In this document: positions 1-10,650 of the stretch, one piece after another
Numbering within the stretch: position 1 is the first letter of the stretch
Layout of the letters: each line of letters starts with the position of its first letter
Assembly: GCA_900169235.1 (NCBI GenBank)
Contig: FWCC01000328.1
Coordinates: 1 to 64,000, forward strand
Direction of reading: 5' to 3'
Source: Zarea fungicola
Lineage: Eukaryota; Ascomycota; Sordariomycetes; Hypocreales; Cordycipitaceae
Length of the DNA: 64,000 nt
Notes under the pieces: generated by a model
Seen by the model: the letters and a program-made list of their open reading frames with translations, nothing else
What the model was told of the DNA's origin: nothing
Database searches by the model: none
Program-made: the position numbers and the translations under genes

Positions 1-1252
1 TGGGGGCGTGGCACAAGTAGTGGTCAGCAATGCTTACCACGAGCCAGAGACGCTCCACTGCCTGCAATATTGTACACCCGAAGGTGACAGTTGATTCATC
101 CAAAAATGACGGTTTCTAGGTGTGGCTCAGATCAGTAGCCTATGTTGCTTGTGGTTTATTGCTGGCAAGAATAAGGTTCCATTTGTTCCATTTTATAGCT
201 CTTGGTCTCGGCAACCGAGGCTCAATTTCGACGGTCTCCGCTCGTCGCCAAGCAACACTTTGACTCACGCCGCCGCTCAGGCTCAGAAGACGAGTTTTAT
301 AGGCTACTGCAAGCCAATTCGGTATAGTTAACTAGTCGTTTGTTTGGCAATAGAGACTTGCTGCTACACCAATCACATAAACTGACGCTTATTAACCAAG
401 TCACGTTTATTGTTTTCTTTATTCTTTTAAGCGGTCTGTAGTATTGAATAGGTAGGTGTATCCTGCACACCGGATCAAACCACCTCCTGGCCGTCTCCGA
501 CGGTTACCGCCGGAGACGGTGCAGTCTCTCTGTCCAATCTACCATTGGCCACATACTGCCAAAGCGCAGCACCCTGACCCATCGCCGGCGTTATTCTATG
601 AAGGCAATCTAAGTCAGTGAAGCTAAAAATGCTAATGTTGTCGGCTGTATTTGTATATTCCCACTCTCTAGGCTGGATTTAGTCAATACAACAACCAACT
701 TTTCAGCAGTGAGATGAGTACGTTGAAAATATGCTTATACTAGGCGTTCATTAAACTATAAAATAACCATATAACTTTAATCTACAAACGCTGGACTGAC
801 CTGCGTCGGCAAAGTTTTCGTGCCGCATGCCGGTGAGCAGCTACCGAACGAGCATGCCATCTTTTGAGCGTCAGCTCGTCCTGGATAGGTCGAGCATCGG
901 TCACGAGTATCTTGTGCACTATCGACTGGAAGATGTTTGTCTGAGGAATGCCGCCGTGTGGCTCGTATTAGATGGCGTACGTCTTTGAGGTATGATAGAT
1001 GTCATTCCGGCTGAGGAAGCAAATGGACTTCAGTCACGGCTATAGGCCTAACCTGGTTGAGAGCAGGTAAATCAAATTAAAAAGAGTAGATTGAGGAATA
1101 GCTGGCAGAAACTATCACTATAACCCATTTGCCAGCATATAAGTACATCGTGTATTCAAGACATTATGCAAGCTAGCAACTCTACCTTGGCTAATAGTGT
1201 ACGTTATCGTGTATTTAGCAATATACAATATTAGCTAGCAATTTAAAGCTTT
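1..1252. other. Gene-free left edge
   Basis: No open frame here has domain-like composition or a believable splice partner; the longest is a 69-codon frame at 122-331 without recognisable features. The only structured element I see is the GC-rich palindrome at 491-519, listed separately. Base composition is AT-leaning after about 600. Confidence 0.5.
491..519. repeat. 29-bp near-perfect palindrome
   Basis: Two 14-bp arms (491-504 and 506-519) flank a single central T. They are reverse complements at 13 of 14 positions; the only mismatch is A500 against C510. Both arms contain CGG/CCG triplets. In RNA it would form a strong hairpin, and in DNA it resembles an inverted-triplet site for a Zn2Cys6 dimer. 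No adjacent gene shows which role is right. Confidence 0.7.
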
Positions 1253-1906
1253 CTAGCCACCGCATTCAGGCTTCAACTGAATCTCTGTCTCCATCAAGGG
1301 TATAGCCCCATCTCCCCAGAATTTAAAGCCTTGTCCGTTAAGTTGTTCCATTCCCGGCAACACAAAAGCCATTGCCTTTCCACCGCCCGGCGAAAAAGAA
1401 ACCCATCCACCGTCTATAAATCCAGCGTTACGTGCTACCTTCTGTGCCGCAATATTCTTGTAGCTAGTCACGAGGCTAATATTCCCCAAGCCAAACTCGT
1501 CCGTCCAATATTTGAGGACTCTTGTCGTCGCTTCAGTACCATATCCATTGCGACGATGCTCGAGGTCAATGCCGAAACCTAGATCTGGCGGCACCTCAGC
1601 GGTTCGACGGCACAGGTTTATAAGACCAATTCGATTTCCAGGCTTGCTACCAAGGTGGGCAATGTATACTGGTACCTCGTCAATAGCCACGCCAAACGTA
1701 TCACTGGGGCTCAGCATTATGCTATAGCACAGTCGTGCCATTTCTGCAGCATCCCAGAAGCCCTTTGGAGAATTTCCGCCGGCACCACCTTCATTCAGCA
1801 CGCTGGCGGCATAGTTCAAGTCATTTTGATCATGTAGGCTAAGAAGGGTGAAGGTAAGGCGTTCAGAGTGAAAGATTGGGGCAAATCCTTTCTCAGTATC
1901 AGCCAT
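1253..1906 (-). CDS. GNAT-family N-acetyltransferase
   Basis: This is a single-exon protein of 217 residues, a usual size for one GNAT domain of the RimJ/RimL-like acetyltransf_3 type. The acetyl-CoA pyrophosphate loop is visible near residues 117-125 as HRRNGYGTEA, matching the R/Q-x-x-G-x-G/A signature. It is followed by the helix with TRVLKYW and by the downstream YKNIAAQKVARNAGF segment, where GNAT proteins typically place Asn and an Arg/Lys-Ala-Gly-Phe turn. These proteins transfer acetyl from acetyl-CoA to an amino group; the substrate (small molecule or protein N-terminus) cannot be told. No signal peptide or membrane segment is seen, so it is probably cytosolic. It is the last of a minus-strand series that includes the oxidoreductases upstream, with 1.4 kb between, so co-transcription is unlikely. 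Confidence 0.8.
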   Translation of the reverse strand: MADTEKGFAPIFHSERLTFTLLSLHDQNDLNYAASVLNEGGAGGNSPKGFWDAAEMARLCYSIMLSPSDTFGVAIDEVPVYIAHLGSKPGNRIGLINLCRRTAEVPPDLGFGIDLEHRRNGYGTEATTRVLKYWTDEFGLGNISLVTSYKNIAAQKVARNAGFIDGGWVSFSPGGGKAMAFVLPGMEQLNGQGFKFWGDGAIPLMETEIQLKPECGG

Positions 1907-3339
1907 GCTTTGAGACGAGCGACAGATGCGGAAGAGTAGAAGAATTTTGAAAGAGTGTAACTACTTCAATATAACCTTGACAGAAGCGGTTGTTTTCTTC
2001 CTTAGTATTGGTGTAGGAAGAGAGGAGATTCAAGGTTTAAAACATTTCTCACCTACTCATGTTTGCTGACGCCCGGGAACATGCCTGTCTATGCCACACC
2101 CAGGGGGTGGAACCTCAATACTTTGTGATTATTGGGCTTTGCCCAGAATCATCTGAGAGTATCAAAGAACGCTTATAAATGCATTTTCAGTTATGTTTAT
2201 CCTAGACTGCAGATATCGCCTATATACATTAGTGGAGGCCGCCGAGTCATGCTGCTCTGCGCACTTGTTCCACTTCTATCCATCGCCGGAGCAATTGATC
2301 TCCAGTAGAAAGAGTACAGATTTCAGGTGTTGTGGAACGCGTAAAGACGAAGAGATATAATGAGCATTTTAATTTTCGTTAAAATACTAAAAATCGCCGT
2401 CTATGTCGTGGTTCTCGAATGCGCAGGTATACACTGGCCCCCCTTGCTCAACACGTTGAGCAATTCTATTAGCCCCGTCAGCCACCCACTTCAAAGGCAC
2501 GGCTACATTTGAGGCTCACTCCTCCTACCAGAAAACGACGGAAGGCTTGTTATATTGTATATCTATTATCCTACATAATAAGCCATCTAACAATGTGGAT
2601 AAAAGGAACTAGCGATTGGCAGCTTACAAACTCATCTGGAAACCTTACAAATTCGACACTTAGTACCGTAACCTCGAAATAATTCCGCCTCTGCGCAGCC
2701 CTCCTGCGACCAAGGTTACGCCTGCACCCATATAATAGAATAAGGCAGTACTTCGGCACAGTCAAGTCCCTATCCAAATGAGGTCGAAGAAGTAATCAAC
2801 AAAGCTAGCTACCGCAAAATATGTCTTAATAGGCGACTTCACATGCGGGAGTGTACGCCTAGCCGTACACGCCAGTTCAAAGCCGCAAGCGGGAGTAGTT
2901 AGGTAGCTTTAAATGGATTTATTTTTTCTCAAGTTCTCAAGTTCTCAAGTTGGAAATTTCACGTAAGACTTTGGCCACAGCCGCGTAGCTACAACGCCAA
3001 AGAATTAATCAACACCGAGATTTAATATTATTATATTTTACGCATGTTGCAATCATCTTTCTAGTGCCATATAGTTATGAAGCTCAGGTAGCACAATGTT
3101 GAATACGTCCCCGTCAGTCAGTTGGCACCTCCCACCTCGATCAAGCGGCAGTGGTGTACACGTTAATAAATTTTTCTCACCATAGCATAACTGGATAAAA
3201 TGCAATTAGTTAGAAACAGTTCTCCCCCCTATACGCCTACATTTATGCCTTATTAAGCGATTTGTTACGTAGAGCGTAATTCAAGTTCTTGCAGAGGGTT
3301 GGAATCTTGGATAACAAGATTGCCTGGTTGCATTGGTAC
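1907..3339. other. Intergenic spacer, 1.4 kb
   Basis: It contains the presumptive promoter of the acetyltransferase and the 3' region of the GMC oxidoreductase. Small frames here (for example 68 codons at 2571-2777 minus) have no recognisable content. One 8-bp tandem repeat is present at 2926-2949. Confidence 0.5.
2926..2949. repeat. Tandem repeat, 8 bp x 3
   Basis: The unit TTCTCAAG occurs three times without interruption. It is a minor microsatellite in a gene-free spacer. Confidence 0.85.
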
Positions 3340-5300
3340 TCATAGTGGGATTGAAATGCCAAGTTCCTTGCCAATAATCCATGCTGCCTTCTCACCAATG
3401 ATGAGTGCAGTATTATTCGTGTTTGCTGCCACGTTTTCGGGGCAAATAGAGAGATCTATACACTTCAGTCTCAAAATTCGCGCCGCAGATGCAAAAGATT
3501 TTGGAACGTACCTGCGATTTTAAGGTGTTTTGTGCCGTGTACATTTAGATCGGGATCAACCACGCCACCTTCTTCTCTGATAGCCATTTTACAGGTTCCT
3601 AGTGAGTGCCAAGTGGACACCATGTTGTCGCGGATCGTTTCCTCAATGGCGGCATCGTCTTCAGAATCGTACTCAAAGAGAGGGAGGTCGCGCCGCTCTT
3701 GCATTGACTGAAACCTTACTTTTGAAGATTGCTCTTTCGGGGCAATTGCCTTGCTACATTCACGAAATTGCGGTTGCCGAAAGGGAAGCTCGCCATCATA
3801 GCAATTTGTGCGACGGAAGATTTCGCGCTGTTTCTTGTATGCCCAAAGCAGCATTTTAATGTCGGCTGGGTGGGATAAAAACCCCGTGCTGAATGATGGA
3901 GGTTCGTTTGCGTCCTTGGAAGTGATGTGAATACTTCCGCGGGAGTAAGGATATGCAGAGTAGCATCCCATCGTCACAGACTGGCACTGGCCACCAACTG
4001 CCTCGCTGATAAGTTTTGGGCTTGGGAAGCCCAAGTTCAACACTGCAATTAGCATCAACGGTCGCTCAGGCTTATTCCTGAAATCTCGGTTCCAAAGCTC
4101 TTGAAAGGCTGGCCCAAGCTGTTCAACTTCTTCATCTGTCGGCCTCAGCTTAGCCGCCAAATCGCAGCTATTCCATCCCAAAATGGGATTGCGTTCCTTC
4201 ATCGCACTGGGGACACTGATGTGGCCACCCAAAAGGCTGTCCAGGGTTTGCTCCGGCGAAAGTGTGGTTTTATACGGAAAGCCTATCAAGTTGTGGTCTT
4301 GATAATTTTCGCCCACGCCGGGAAGGTTTGAAACCACAGGTATCCCGAGGGTCTTAAGACGATCGGCGTTTCCGACACCAGATCGTTCCAATATTTGAGG
4401 TGTGCCAAGAGCTCCTGAAGAGAGGACGACCATTTTCCTAGCCTTGACAAAATAGCTAGTGTTGGCAGGTGTGGTATCTGAGTTTTTCAATTGATATTCC
4501 ACACCCTTTGCGCTGTTTCCCTCAAATACGACGCGAGTGACGATGCTTTCTAACTCAAGATGAAGGTTTGGGTATTTGCCAGACTGTACCAGTGGGTGTA
4601 CGTAAGCATGAGCTGCGTCTTGACGCCGACCGTCCGGACCGATATATCGCATCCATCGTGAGATTCCATGCGCAGCCTTGAAGTCCTGCATATCGACAAC
4701 CTCTTCGATACCCACAGCCTCGGCGCCTGCGATGATATCTTCTTGGGCGGCACTCGCCTCGTACGTTCCTCTAGAGATGTTTACCGGTCCATTATAGCCA
4801 TGGAGACTGGTATCCACATCCGGATGGCTACCATGATACGTCTCAAGCTTTCTGGCAAAGGGCAGGAGGCTGTCGGCATCCCAGCCCTTGGTGTTCCAAG
4901 AGTCAAAGTCACATCCCTGGGCTGTACCGCAGTGTCAATTGCAAACTATCCCAGTTCGACACAATTCTAAATCTTACTTACCCCTTGTATATATCATGAA
5001 ATTTATCGATGAGCCTCCACCAAGAATGCCACCGGCAGCCACGTCCAGCTTTCGTCCGTTTAACGCCTCTTCTTTATTGGCCTTATAAAACAATGCCGTT
5101 TTGGAGGAGGGCATTATATTCGAGGCAAATAGAGCCGGTACTTTTACAGCAGTATTGTCAATATTGTTTTGACCTTGTTCAATAACCAGTATAGACAGTG
5201 TTGGATCTGCCTTTGCGAGTCGACCAGCAACAACACAGGCAGCAGTTCCGCCTCCAGCAAGAATCACATCGTACTCTTTGGCGCCGGTGAGTGTATCCAT
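3340..5300 (-). CDS. GMC-family FAD oxidoreductase (choline dehydrogenase/alcohol oxidase type)
   Basis: Three exons on the minus strand (5300-4982, 4921-3512, 3455-3340) give 614 residues, standard for a GMC flavoenzyme. The introns are GTAAGT...ACAG (60 nt) and GTACGT...ATAG (56 nt), and both keep the frame. The N-terminal dinucleotide fold is seen as ILAGGGTAACVVAGRLA (residues about 14-30). The GMC signature around GGILGGGSSINFMIYTR runs across the end of exon 1. The active site His lies in WHSLGTCKM near residue 550, and the second catalytic position is the Asn in NTNNTALIIGEKAA in exon 3. Such enzymes oxidise an alcohol with FAD as cofactor; the substrate is not deducible. The first Met precedes the fold directly, and no signal peptide is seen, so it is probably intracellular. 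A FAD monooxygenase gene lies 345 bp upstream on the same strand, suggesting a small oxidative pathway. Confidence 0.9.
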
Positions 5301-5644
5301 GTTGTGATGCCTAAAAATGTCAAGCCGGCCGGCTTAACGCTAAATTCAATGGAGGCAACAAACGAAACAGTGATAGGAACAGAAACTGTATTACTTCTTG
5401 GCAGGAATGCTCAGAGGTTTTAAGTCGAGTGCAAAATGGAGCTGAAACATGTGATATGCTAATAATAGATTGCTGATGATAATTAATCCAATGGAGCTAG
5501 TTTGACGCCGACTTCCTATTTTAGAGGACGCCGAGCCGTCTTAGCTGCTCACAACAAAAAATAGGGCTTTCACCATTTTTCAAGAACCCTCGGTGAAGGA
5601 ATAGTAATATTTTATCGAACTACTCTATAACCCTGCTTTAAGAT
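5301..5644. other. Promoter spacer of the GMC oxidoreductase
   Basis: This 344-bp gap lies between the 3' end of the FAD monooxygenase gene and the start of the GMC gene, both on the minus strand. It contains a 14-bp perfect palindrome at 5322-5335, 22 bp upstream of the GMC start codon. No further gene fits. Confidence 0.6.
5322..5335. promoter_or_regulatory. Perfect palindrome AAGCCGGCCGGCTT in GMC promoter/leader
   Basis: This 14-bp self-complementary site lies 22 bp before the GMC start codon. Two overlapping CCGG inverted triplets make it a candidate Zn2Cys6 regulator site. A 5'-UTR hairpin is the alternative. Confidence 0.4.
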
Positions 5645-6996
5645 TCAACTAGCCTTCTTCAGTCCATTCTTCATTAATGGTGACTCCAATAGATTTTCCC
5701 AGTTATGGACTGTTAATGCAGTCTTTACTGACAATTGAACTTCTTCTCGCCCCCGATTGATCAACTCTTCTTCATAATTGGCCACCTCCTGGGCCCTTGT
5801 CACATTCCTCGATGCGATCTTGGTCCAAGCCCTGACGAGATTCAAAGCGTCCTGTATGCTGTGATTTCCGCCCTGCCCGCGATCTTTACCCGTCATTAGT
5901 ATAAATATGTTATATAGAGTAGGACGAATTTACATGGAGGAAGAGGGTGAGCGGCATCACCTGCAAGTGTTACTCGCCCCGAATGGTTGTCCCACGGTAT
6001 CGGAATCCAGTACGTCATGGGATCATGATGGATGCTTGCTTCATCTGGAATCCAACGATTTGCGGAGCGATATGGCTCTGCAAGACTTTCCACTTGCTTC
6101 TTCATGAGGGAAAGTCGCTCTTCATTATTCAGTGTGCTATTATGACTCCCTAGCCATGATGACGCAACCTGAAATGTCCAGCTTTTTGGATCGCTTGGAT
6201 CAGGACAATCCAACACTAGCAATGTTAAGCATGGGACAATCCAAATTTAGTATCACAATTCACCTGAAATAAAATTGAAGATTCCCTTCGGGTGAAATCC
6301 CGGACATACTACTGGATGCCCGGATCTTACATGCTTTGCCTTCTCCGCATCGTTGTAGTTGACATTTGTTGTCAAGAAGACAATCTCAAGCGGTGTTGTT
6401 TTTGCCTTTTCTGCTCCAAGTAGAATGTGTCGAACCTTCGAATTTGGCCCATCAGCACCAACAATAGCTGCGCCGCGATAAGATGAACCATCGCCGAAAT
6501 GTGCCGCCACTCCGTCCTTCTCATATACAATGTCGACTAATGTCTTTTCCCATAGCACATCAATGCCTTCAGAACATAGCTTCCGCATCTTTCGTCTATT
6601 TACACGCCGTATACCGGGTGCCGATATTGTATTCATCTCTTTACCTGTAGCACTGTTAAGGAATACAACTGTTTCATGTCCAGAAGCGTCATAAGTAGGG
6701 TCGCAGTAAGCTTCCGCTAGCCTCCGTTGTAAGTTATCAGGGAGTAGTTCTTTGAGAAGAGGTAGAGACCAGTGAAGGTTTAACGTCCAGTCTCGTAGCC
6801 GTTTGACACGAGGATTTTCTGCGTCGAAAAGTAGAAAAGGTATGCCAGCCTGAAAACGTATTGAGTATTGCCCTACTTGGTGTCAAAATATTCTTACCTT
6901 CTTTAAACCCTGCGCGACCAGACACCCAGTAATTCCTGCACCTACTACAAGAATAGGGCTGTATTGGTCCTTGTTTGCCGCTGTTCCGACCTCCAT
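5645..6996 (-). CDS. FAD-dependent aromatic-ring-type monooxygenase (PHBH fold)
   Basis: Four exons on the minus strand (6996-6898, 6849-6264, 6215-5934, 5883-5645) encode 401 residues; the three introns are 48, 48 and 50 nt. The FAD-binding GAGITG motif lies at residues about 19-24 of ILVVGAGITGCLVAQGL. The DG motif is VGADGPNSKVR, and the second FAD motif is LAGDAAHP followed directly by Tyr-Arg-Gly-Gln-Gly-Gly-Asn, which is completed across the last intron. This order is that of group A flavin monooxygenases, which use NAD(P)H and O2 to hydroxylate or epoxidise a ring or related substrate. At 401 residues it is of normal size. The substrate is unknown. It sits directly upstream of the GMC oxidoreductase on the same strand, and the two may act in sequence. 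Confidence 0.88.
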
Positions 6997-7949
6997 ATTG
7001 CGAAGTTAAATGGAGTCACTTCCTAAAATCTTGTACTTGTAAATTCCCAAGTGGATTCACTCGAAAGATGTGAAGGCATAGTTTTATATTTTCTATGCAC
7101 CGAGTCAGTATGATATGTGAGTGATTTTCTGCTATAATCTGACATAATATTCAAGTTTTACTAAGTACGCCACACTCATTTTGTTATTACGTTTGACCAA
7201 TAGCCAGTCGGTAGTAACCATTTGACAGCAAATCCACTTTCTCAGCGCTCTTTCTTGCTGTGCTTGACTACAGTGAGCAGTCACCTGGAAATACTACAGC
7301 AGTTGACATACCCGAAGTCGATGTCCCATCTGCAGCGCCCAGTTAGTATTAAAATGTAGCCCAGTAGAAGTCTTTATTTATATATAATTTAGTAATCTTG
7401 TACGAGAGCGAGAAGCACCTGAGTCGGTAGCCGCTGTAAGACACTACCACAGCGCCGCCATAAATGGCGAAATGCCACGAGTTGGTTGAGTGTGGTAATT
7501 TTGGACGGTAATACGGCGCTGGGAAAGAACTCTATCACCGAAGTGGTTGATATTACTCCGGCCGACCGACAGGTCGAGCCGCCGGAACCAACGGACCAGC
7601 ACGGTTAGATTTAAGCAAGTCACAACGATCACCACCGCGATGGATAAAACCATTTGTCTTTGCTTCAACACATGCCACGCTACCATTCTCTCAAGCAGTA
7701 TCCTAACGACAAATTAATGTTAGTTAGAGGTCCACAAGTACTATCCTTCAGCAAGTAGAACTACAAATGCAGCTGTTTTAAAAAAAAAACACGCATCAGA
7801 TTAAACATTGGCCAAGTATAGATCATTTGTTGAATCATGTAAAAGTTCATTTGACGATCCGTAAATGCGCTCCTCTGCGTTAAGTCCACATATTCCACTC
7901 TAAAACCTCAATTTCCTGGATCCAATGTAGAGCCTCAGCCCTTGACCGT
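6997..7949. other. Intergenic spacer, 0.95 kb
   Basis: It holds the promoter of the FAD monooxygenase gene and the 3' end of the sugar porter. An 80-codon minus frame at 7444-7686 is not supported by motifs or splice partners. Around 7558-7593 there is a GC-rich stretch with CGACC...GGTCG inverted copies. An A9 run is present near 7780. Confidence 0.5.
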
Positions 7950-9703
7950 TTATGCTGCAGTTTTCTGAACCATTTTGTCTAGTGGCTGACCAGTAAGGTC
8001 GGCCATATCGTTCTCATCAAAGGAGTCCACAACAGTGCTGGCAAACTTTCTTGCTGGTACCTTCTTCGCAAATAGGACATCGAGCTCGTCAAATGTTCGC
8101 CCCTTAGTCTCAGGCAAGCGGAAGTAGCACCAGACAAGCATGCCGAGACATGTGCCGCCCCAGAAAAAGCCTGTATAACCCTTGATGTTCCAGGCCTGTG
8201 GGTTCATAAAGTATTGCTGCAAGATACCAGCAACGATACCGATAAGATTCGAGGACTCGCGAGCAACGCAGATAGTCTTCTGTCGTAATCGACTTGATCC
8301 TATTTCTGCGGGAAGTGCCCATCCTAGCTGGCCGGCAGAGAGCTGAAAGAAAAACGTCCAGAGGAGTGTCAGAGATGCTTGCGTCATGCCCACAGAGTAT
8401 CTTTCAGTCCAAGGGTTCAGGATTCCAATAACAATTAGGACAGTAAACATAGCAGCCATGCCACAAGTGTAGATCGTACGGCGACCAAAGTAGGGCATCA
8501 GGAAGAACCAATTGACAAGGGTGCCGATCAATGCAAGACCAGTACCGCCGAGGTTGAGTGAGTAAGTTGTTTTGGTGCCCAGTCCAATCTGCGAGAAGAA
8601 GTACGATGAGTTATAAGCGAAGTTGATGCCGGAGAGAGTCTGGCCAGAGAAGCAGAAGCAGGCGATTTCTGTGCGACGGAGTTCAGTACCCTTGAAGCAG
8701 TCCCAGTAGCTCGTACCAATAGTCAAGTTGCGCTCCAGGTTGTTGGTGTAGATGATGGCAGCCAGCTTCTTTCGCGAGTCTACCCGTGAGCCTGCGTTCT
8801 TCTTGGATCTCAGGCGGTTGAGGGAGGCCTCGGCATCCTTTACTCTACCTTGGCGAACGTAGAACCATGGAGACTCAGGCGAGAGGTAGATGAGGGGGCC
8901 CAGGAAGATTGGCCATGCCCATTGCAGGCAAAAGGGGATACGGTAGCCCCACTGATCCTCACGAGTCGAAAGACCTTTGATAACGCCAGCAGAGATGAAC
9001 TGTCCGATGATGAAGCACATGTTGGTGTACGAGGTCAAGTAAATGCGCAAAGAGTTGGGGAGGACCTCGGCAGCGTAGGCGGGAGCTGTGGTGGACAAAA
9101 TACCCCATGGAATGCCACAGAGAATTTCACCAACAAGTAGAACTGGCAAGTTTGGTGCGAAAACGACAATGAAGATGAAGGCCGACAGTGAGATGAGCGA
9201 AGACAGCTGAGCAGTTCGGGAGCCCCATCTCTCAACAATGAAACCGCTGATAAGACAGCCAATGATAACGCCGACGTTGGTTCCTTGGGAGAGTCCTGAC
9301 TGCCAAGCTGCCGTAAGTTGATAGCCAGTTGGTGTTGCAGGTGTTTTTCCAACCCAGAAACCATATCGAATCAGGAAAGAAGCTGGACTGATGCATTAGT
9401 AAACGTAATTTCCTATAGATGCGCTCAAAACTCACGATAGGCAAAAAAGTTGTTCAACAGGCTAGTGTCATAGCCTTCCATGATGACGCAAGTTGCAGCC
9501 ACCAGCGACCATCCAACGGCCTGCGGGTAGGTCTTGATGGCCTCCCAAACACCGAGTTCATGGTCATCAGCAGTAGCCTCCAAGGCAGCTTCAACGAGGG
9601 CAGGATCGGTGATGGAGCCGTCCTGGGCGCATCGCTCCAATACCGCATCGAGTTCCTCGTGCTGCACCACGACCTCGTGCTTCTCATCCATGACTGAGGG
9701 CAA
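7950..9703 (-). CDS. MFS sugar transporter (maltose/alpha-glucoside permease-like sugar porter)
   Basis: Two exons on the minus strand (9703-9436 and 9382-7950), separated by a 53-nt intron ending TCCAG, give 566 residues, as expected for fungal sugar porters with 12 membrane helices. Family signatures are PESPWFYVRQGR after helix 6, the QLSAGQLGWALPAEIGSSRLRQKT segment around helix 10, and PETKGRTFDELDVLF after helix 12. The hydrophilic N-terminus of about 60 residues (acidic, before the first helix) and the EGYDTSLLNNFFAY motif in helix 1 resemble the MAL61/H+-alpha-glucoside branch. It would import a sugar by proton symport at the plasma membrane. It is divergent from a cytosolic-type beta-mannosidase, so mannobiose or another beta-mannoside is a plausible substrate; this is inference from context only. 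Confidence 0.9.
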
Positions 9704-9813
9704 GTGCCAGGGTTGAAAACTGTGGGAGACAAATCTGTACGAGGAGCAGTTTTGCGTAATGATGATTTAGTCGCTAGCAAAACGATGAATTTTTGGACGA
9801 CGCATGGTGTACA

Positions 9814-9820
9814 TATATAT
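9814..9820 (-). promoter_or_regulatory. TATA-like element of the sugar porter
   Basis: ATATATA/TATATAT lies about 110 bp upstream of the porter start codon, in a suitable position for a core promoter. Confidence 0.4.
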
Positions 9821-9866
9821 GCCAGTCATTATTTGTCTGGTCGGCGAGTGAAGTTCAAGTTACGGG

Positions 9867-9887
9867 AGGATTCTCGGCAGGTTTGCT
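9867..9887. repeat. Promoter repeat R1, copy 1
   Basis: It begins with the 13-mer AGGATTCTCGGCA, which recurs exactly at 10152-10164. The similarity continues for about 8 further bases with four mismatches. Confidence 0.7.
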
Positions 9888-10151
9888 GTCAAGATTGAAG
9901 CCAGGGTCTCGCGATTCCCCGCCCATATTTTCCCCAGCTTTGATCAGCTCCACACCGTTACACGGACAGATGGGGATTTATTCGGAAACCTTCGTCTCAT
10001 ATCCCCGTGCGACTTCCAGGTTAGACAACGGAGTGGCTCCTGCGGCCCTCTTGCTATTGGCCGCTTTCGCCATCAAACATAACACGGGAATATGAACCTT
10101 CTCCAGTCACGAGCGCGATGATGGCGCTGTCCTGTTATGGTCAATGGCGGC

Positions 10152-10172
10152 AGGATTCTCGGCAAGTTGACT
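10152..10172. repeat. Promoter repeat R1, copy 2
   Basis: Second copy of the element at 9867-9887, in the same orientation, 285 bp away. Confidence 0.7.
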
Positions 10173-10275
10173 GCCTCTGCCCCGTTCTGGTTGGTGCAAA
10201 CCTCGGAGCCGACGGGCTTGCCAAGGGTCTAAGCTGGGTCATTGGACAGGCCTGCCCCCCATAAGTTGGCTTCAT

Positions 10276-10318
10276 CAGCTCAATAAAGGGAGACCGCTCA
10301 TGGTTCATAATCCCGCCA
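10276..10318. repeat. Promoter repeat R2, copy 1
   Basis: Starts CAGCTCAAT and contains GTTCATAATCCCGCC. It matches the element at 10329-10370 over most of its length, with conserved GGGAG and GTTCATA cores. Confidence 0.65.
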
Positions 10319-10328
10319 AGCTTTTCGC

Positions 10329-10370
10329 CAGCTCAATGAACGGGAGTATCGAATGTTCATAGTTCCGCGG
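10329..10370. repeat. Promoter repeat R2, copy 2
   Basis: Starts CAGCTCAATGAACGGGAG and contains TGTTCATAGTTCCGCGG. It is a direct imperfect copy of 10276-10318, offset by 53 bp (about five helical turns). Confidence 0.65.
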
Positions 10371-10553
10371 ACATTGTCGTCTGTGCTAACAGACGTATGC
10401 ACCCAACCAACGCCGAGCTGCGGTACTAGCACACCAAAATTTGTATGTGAGGGTACATCATGGATCGAAGCTAAATATTTCCGTTCAACAGATTATTCCA
10501 GTCCACTTGTCCTGGTGTCCTGCGTGCAACGAGGGGTAAATCGTCCGACTAGG

Positions 10554-10560
10554 TATATAA
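10554..10560 (+). promoter_or_regulatory. TATA box of the beta-mannosidase gene
   Basis: TATATAA lies 91 bp before the start codon, in a typical core promoter position. Confidence 0.5.
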
Positions 10561-10650
10561 TTCACCCTGTCATAAAATTTCTCAATCATCCTCATTGCGC
10601 TTCAGTCCATTTTAATTTATTCTCTTTTGGCCCCTGTCTAAATTGACGCC

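Larger units (their letters stand above)
9704..10650. promoter_or_regulatory. Bidirectional promoter between sugar porter and beta-mannosidase
   Basis: This 947-bp region lies between two divergent genes that fit one catabolic function. It carries two sets of imperfect direct repeats (9867-9887 with 10152-10172, and 10276-10318 with 10329-10370), TATA-like elements on each side, and a CreA-type GCGGGG on the minus strand near 9917-9922. Open frames in it are short and without domain features. Confidence 0.65.

Noticed and set aside
7444..7686. 80-codon minus frame with one hydrophobic stretch
   Set aside because: No splice partners, no conserved motif and a spacer-like base composition.
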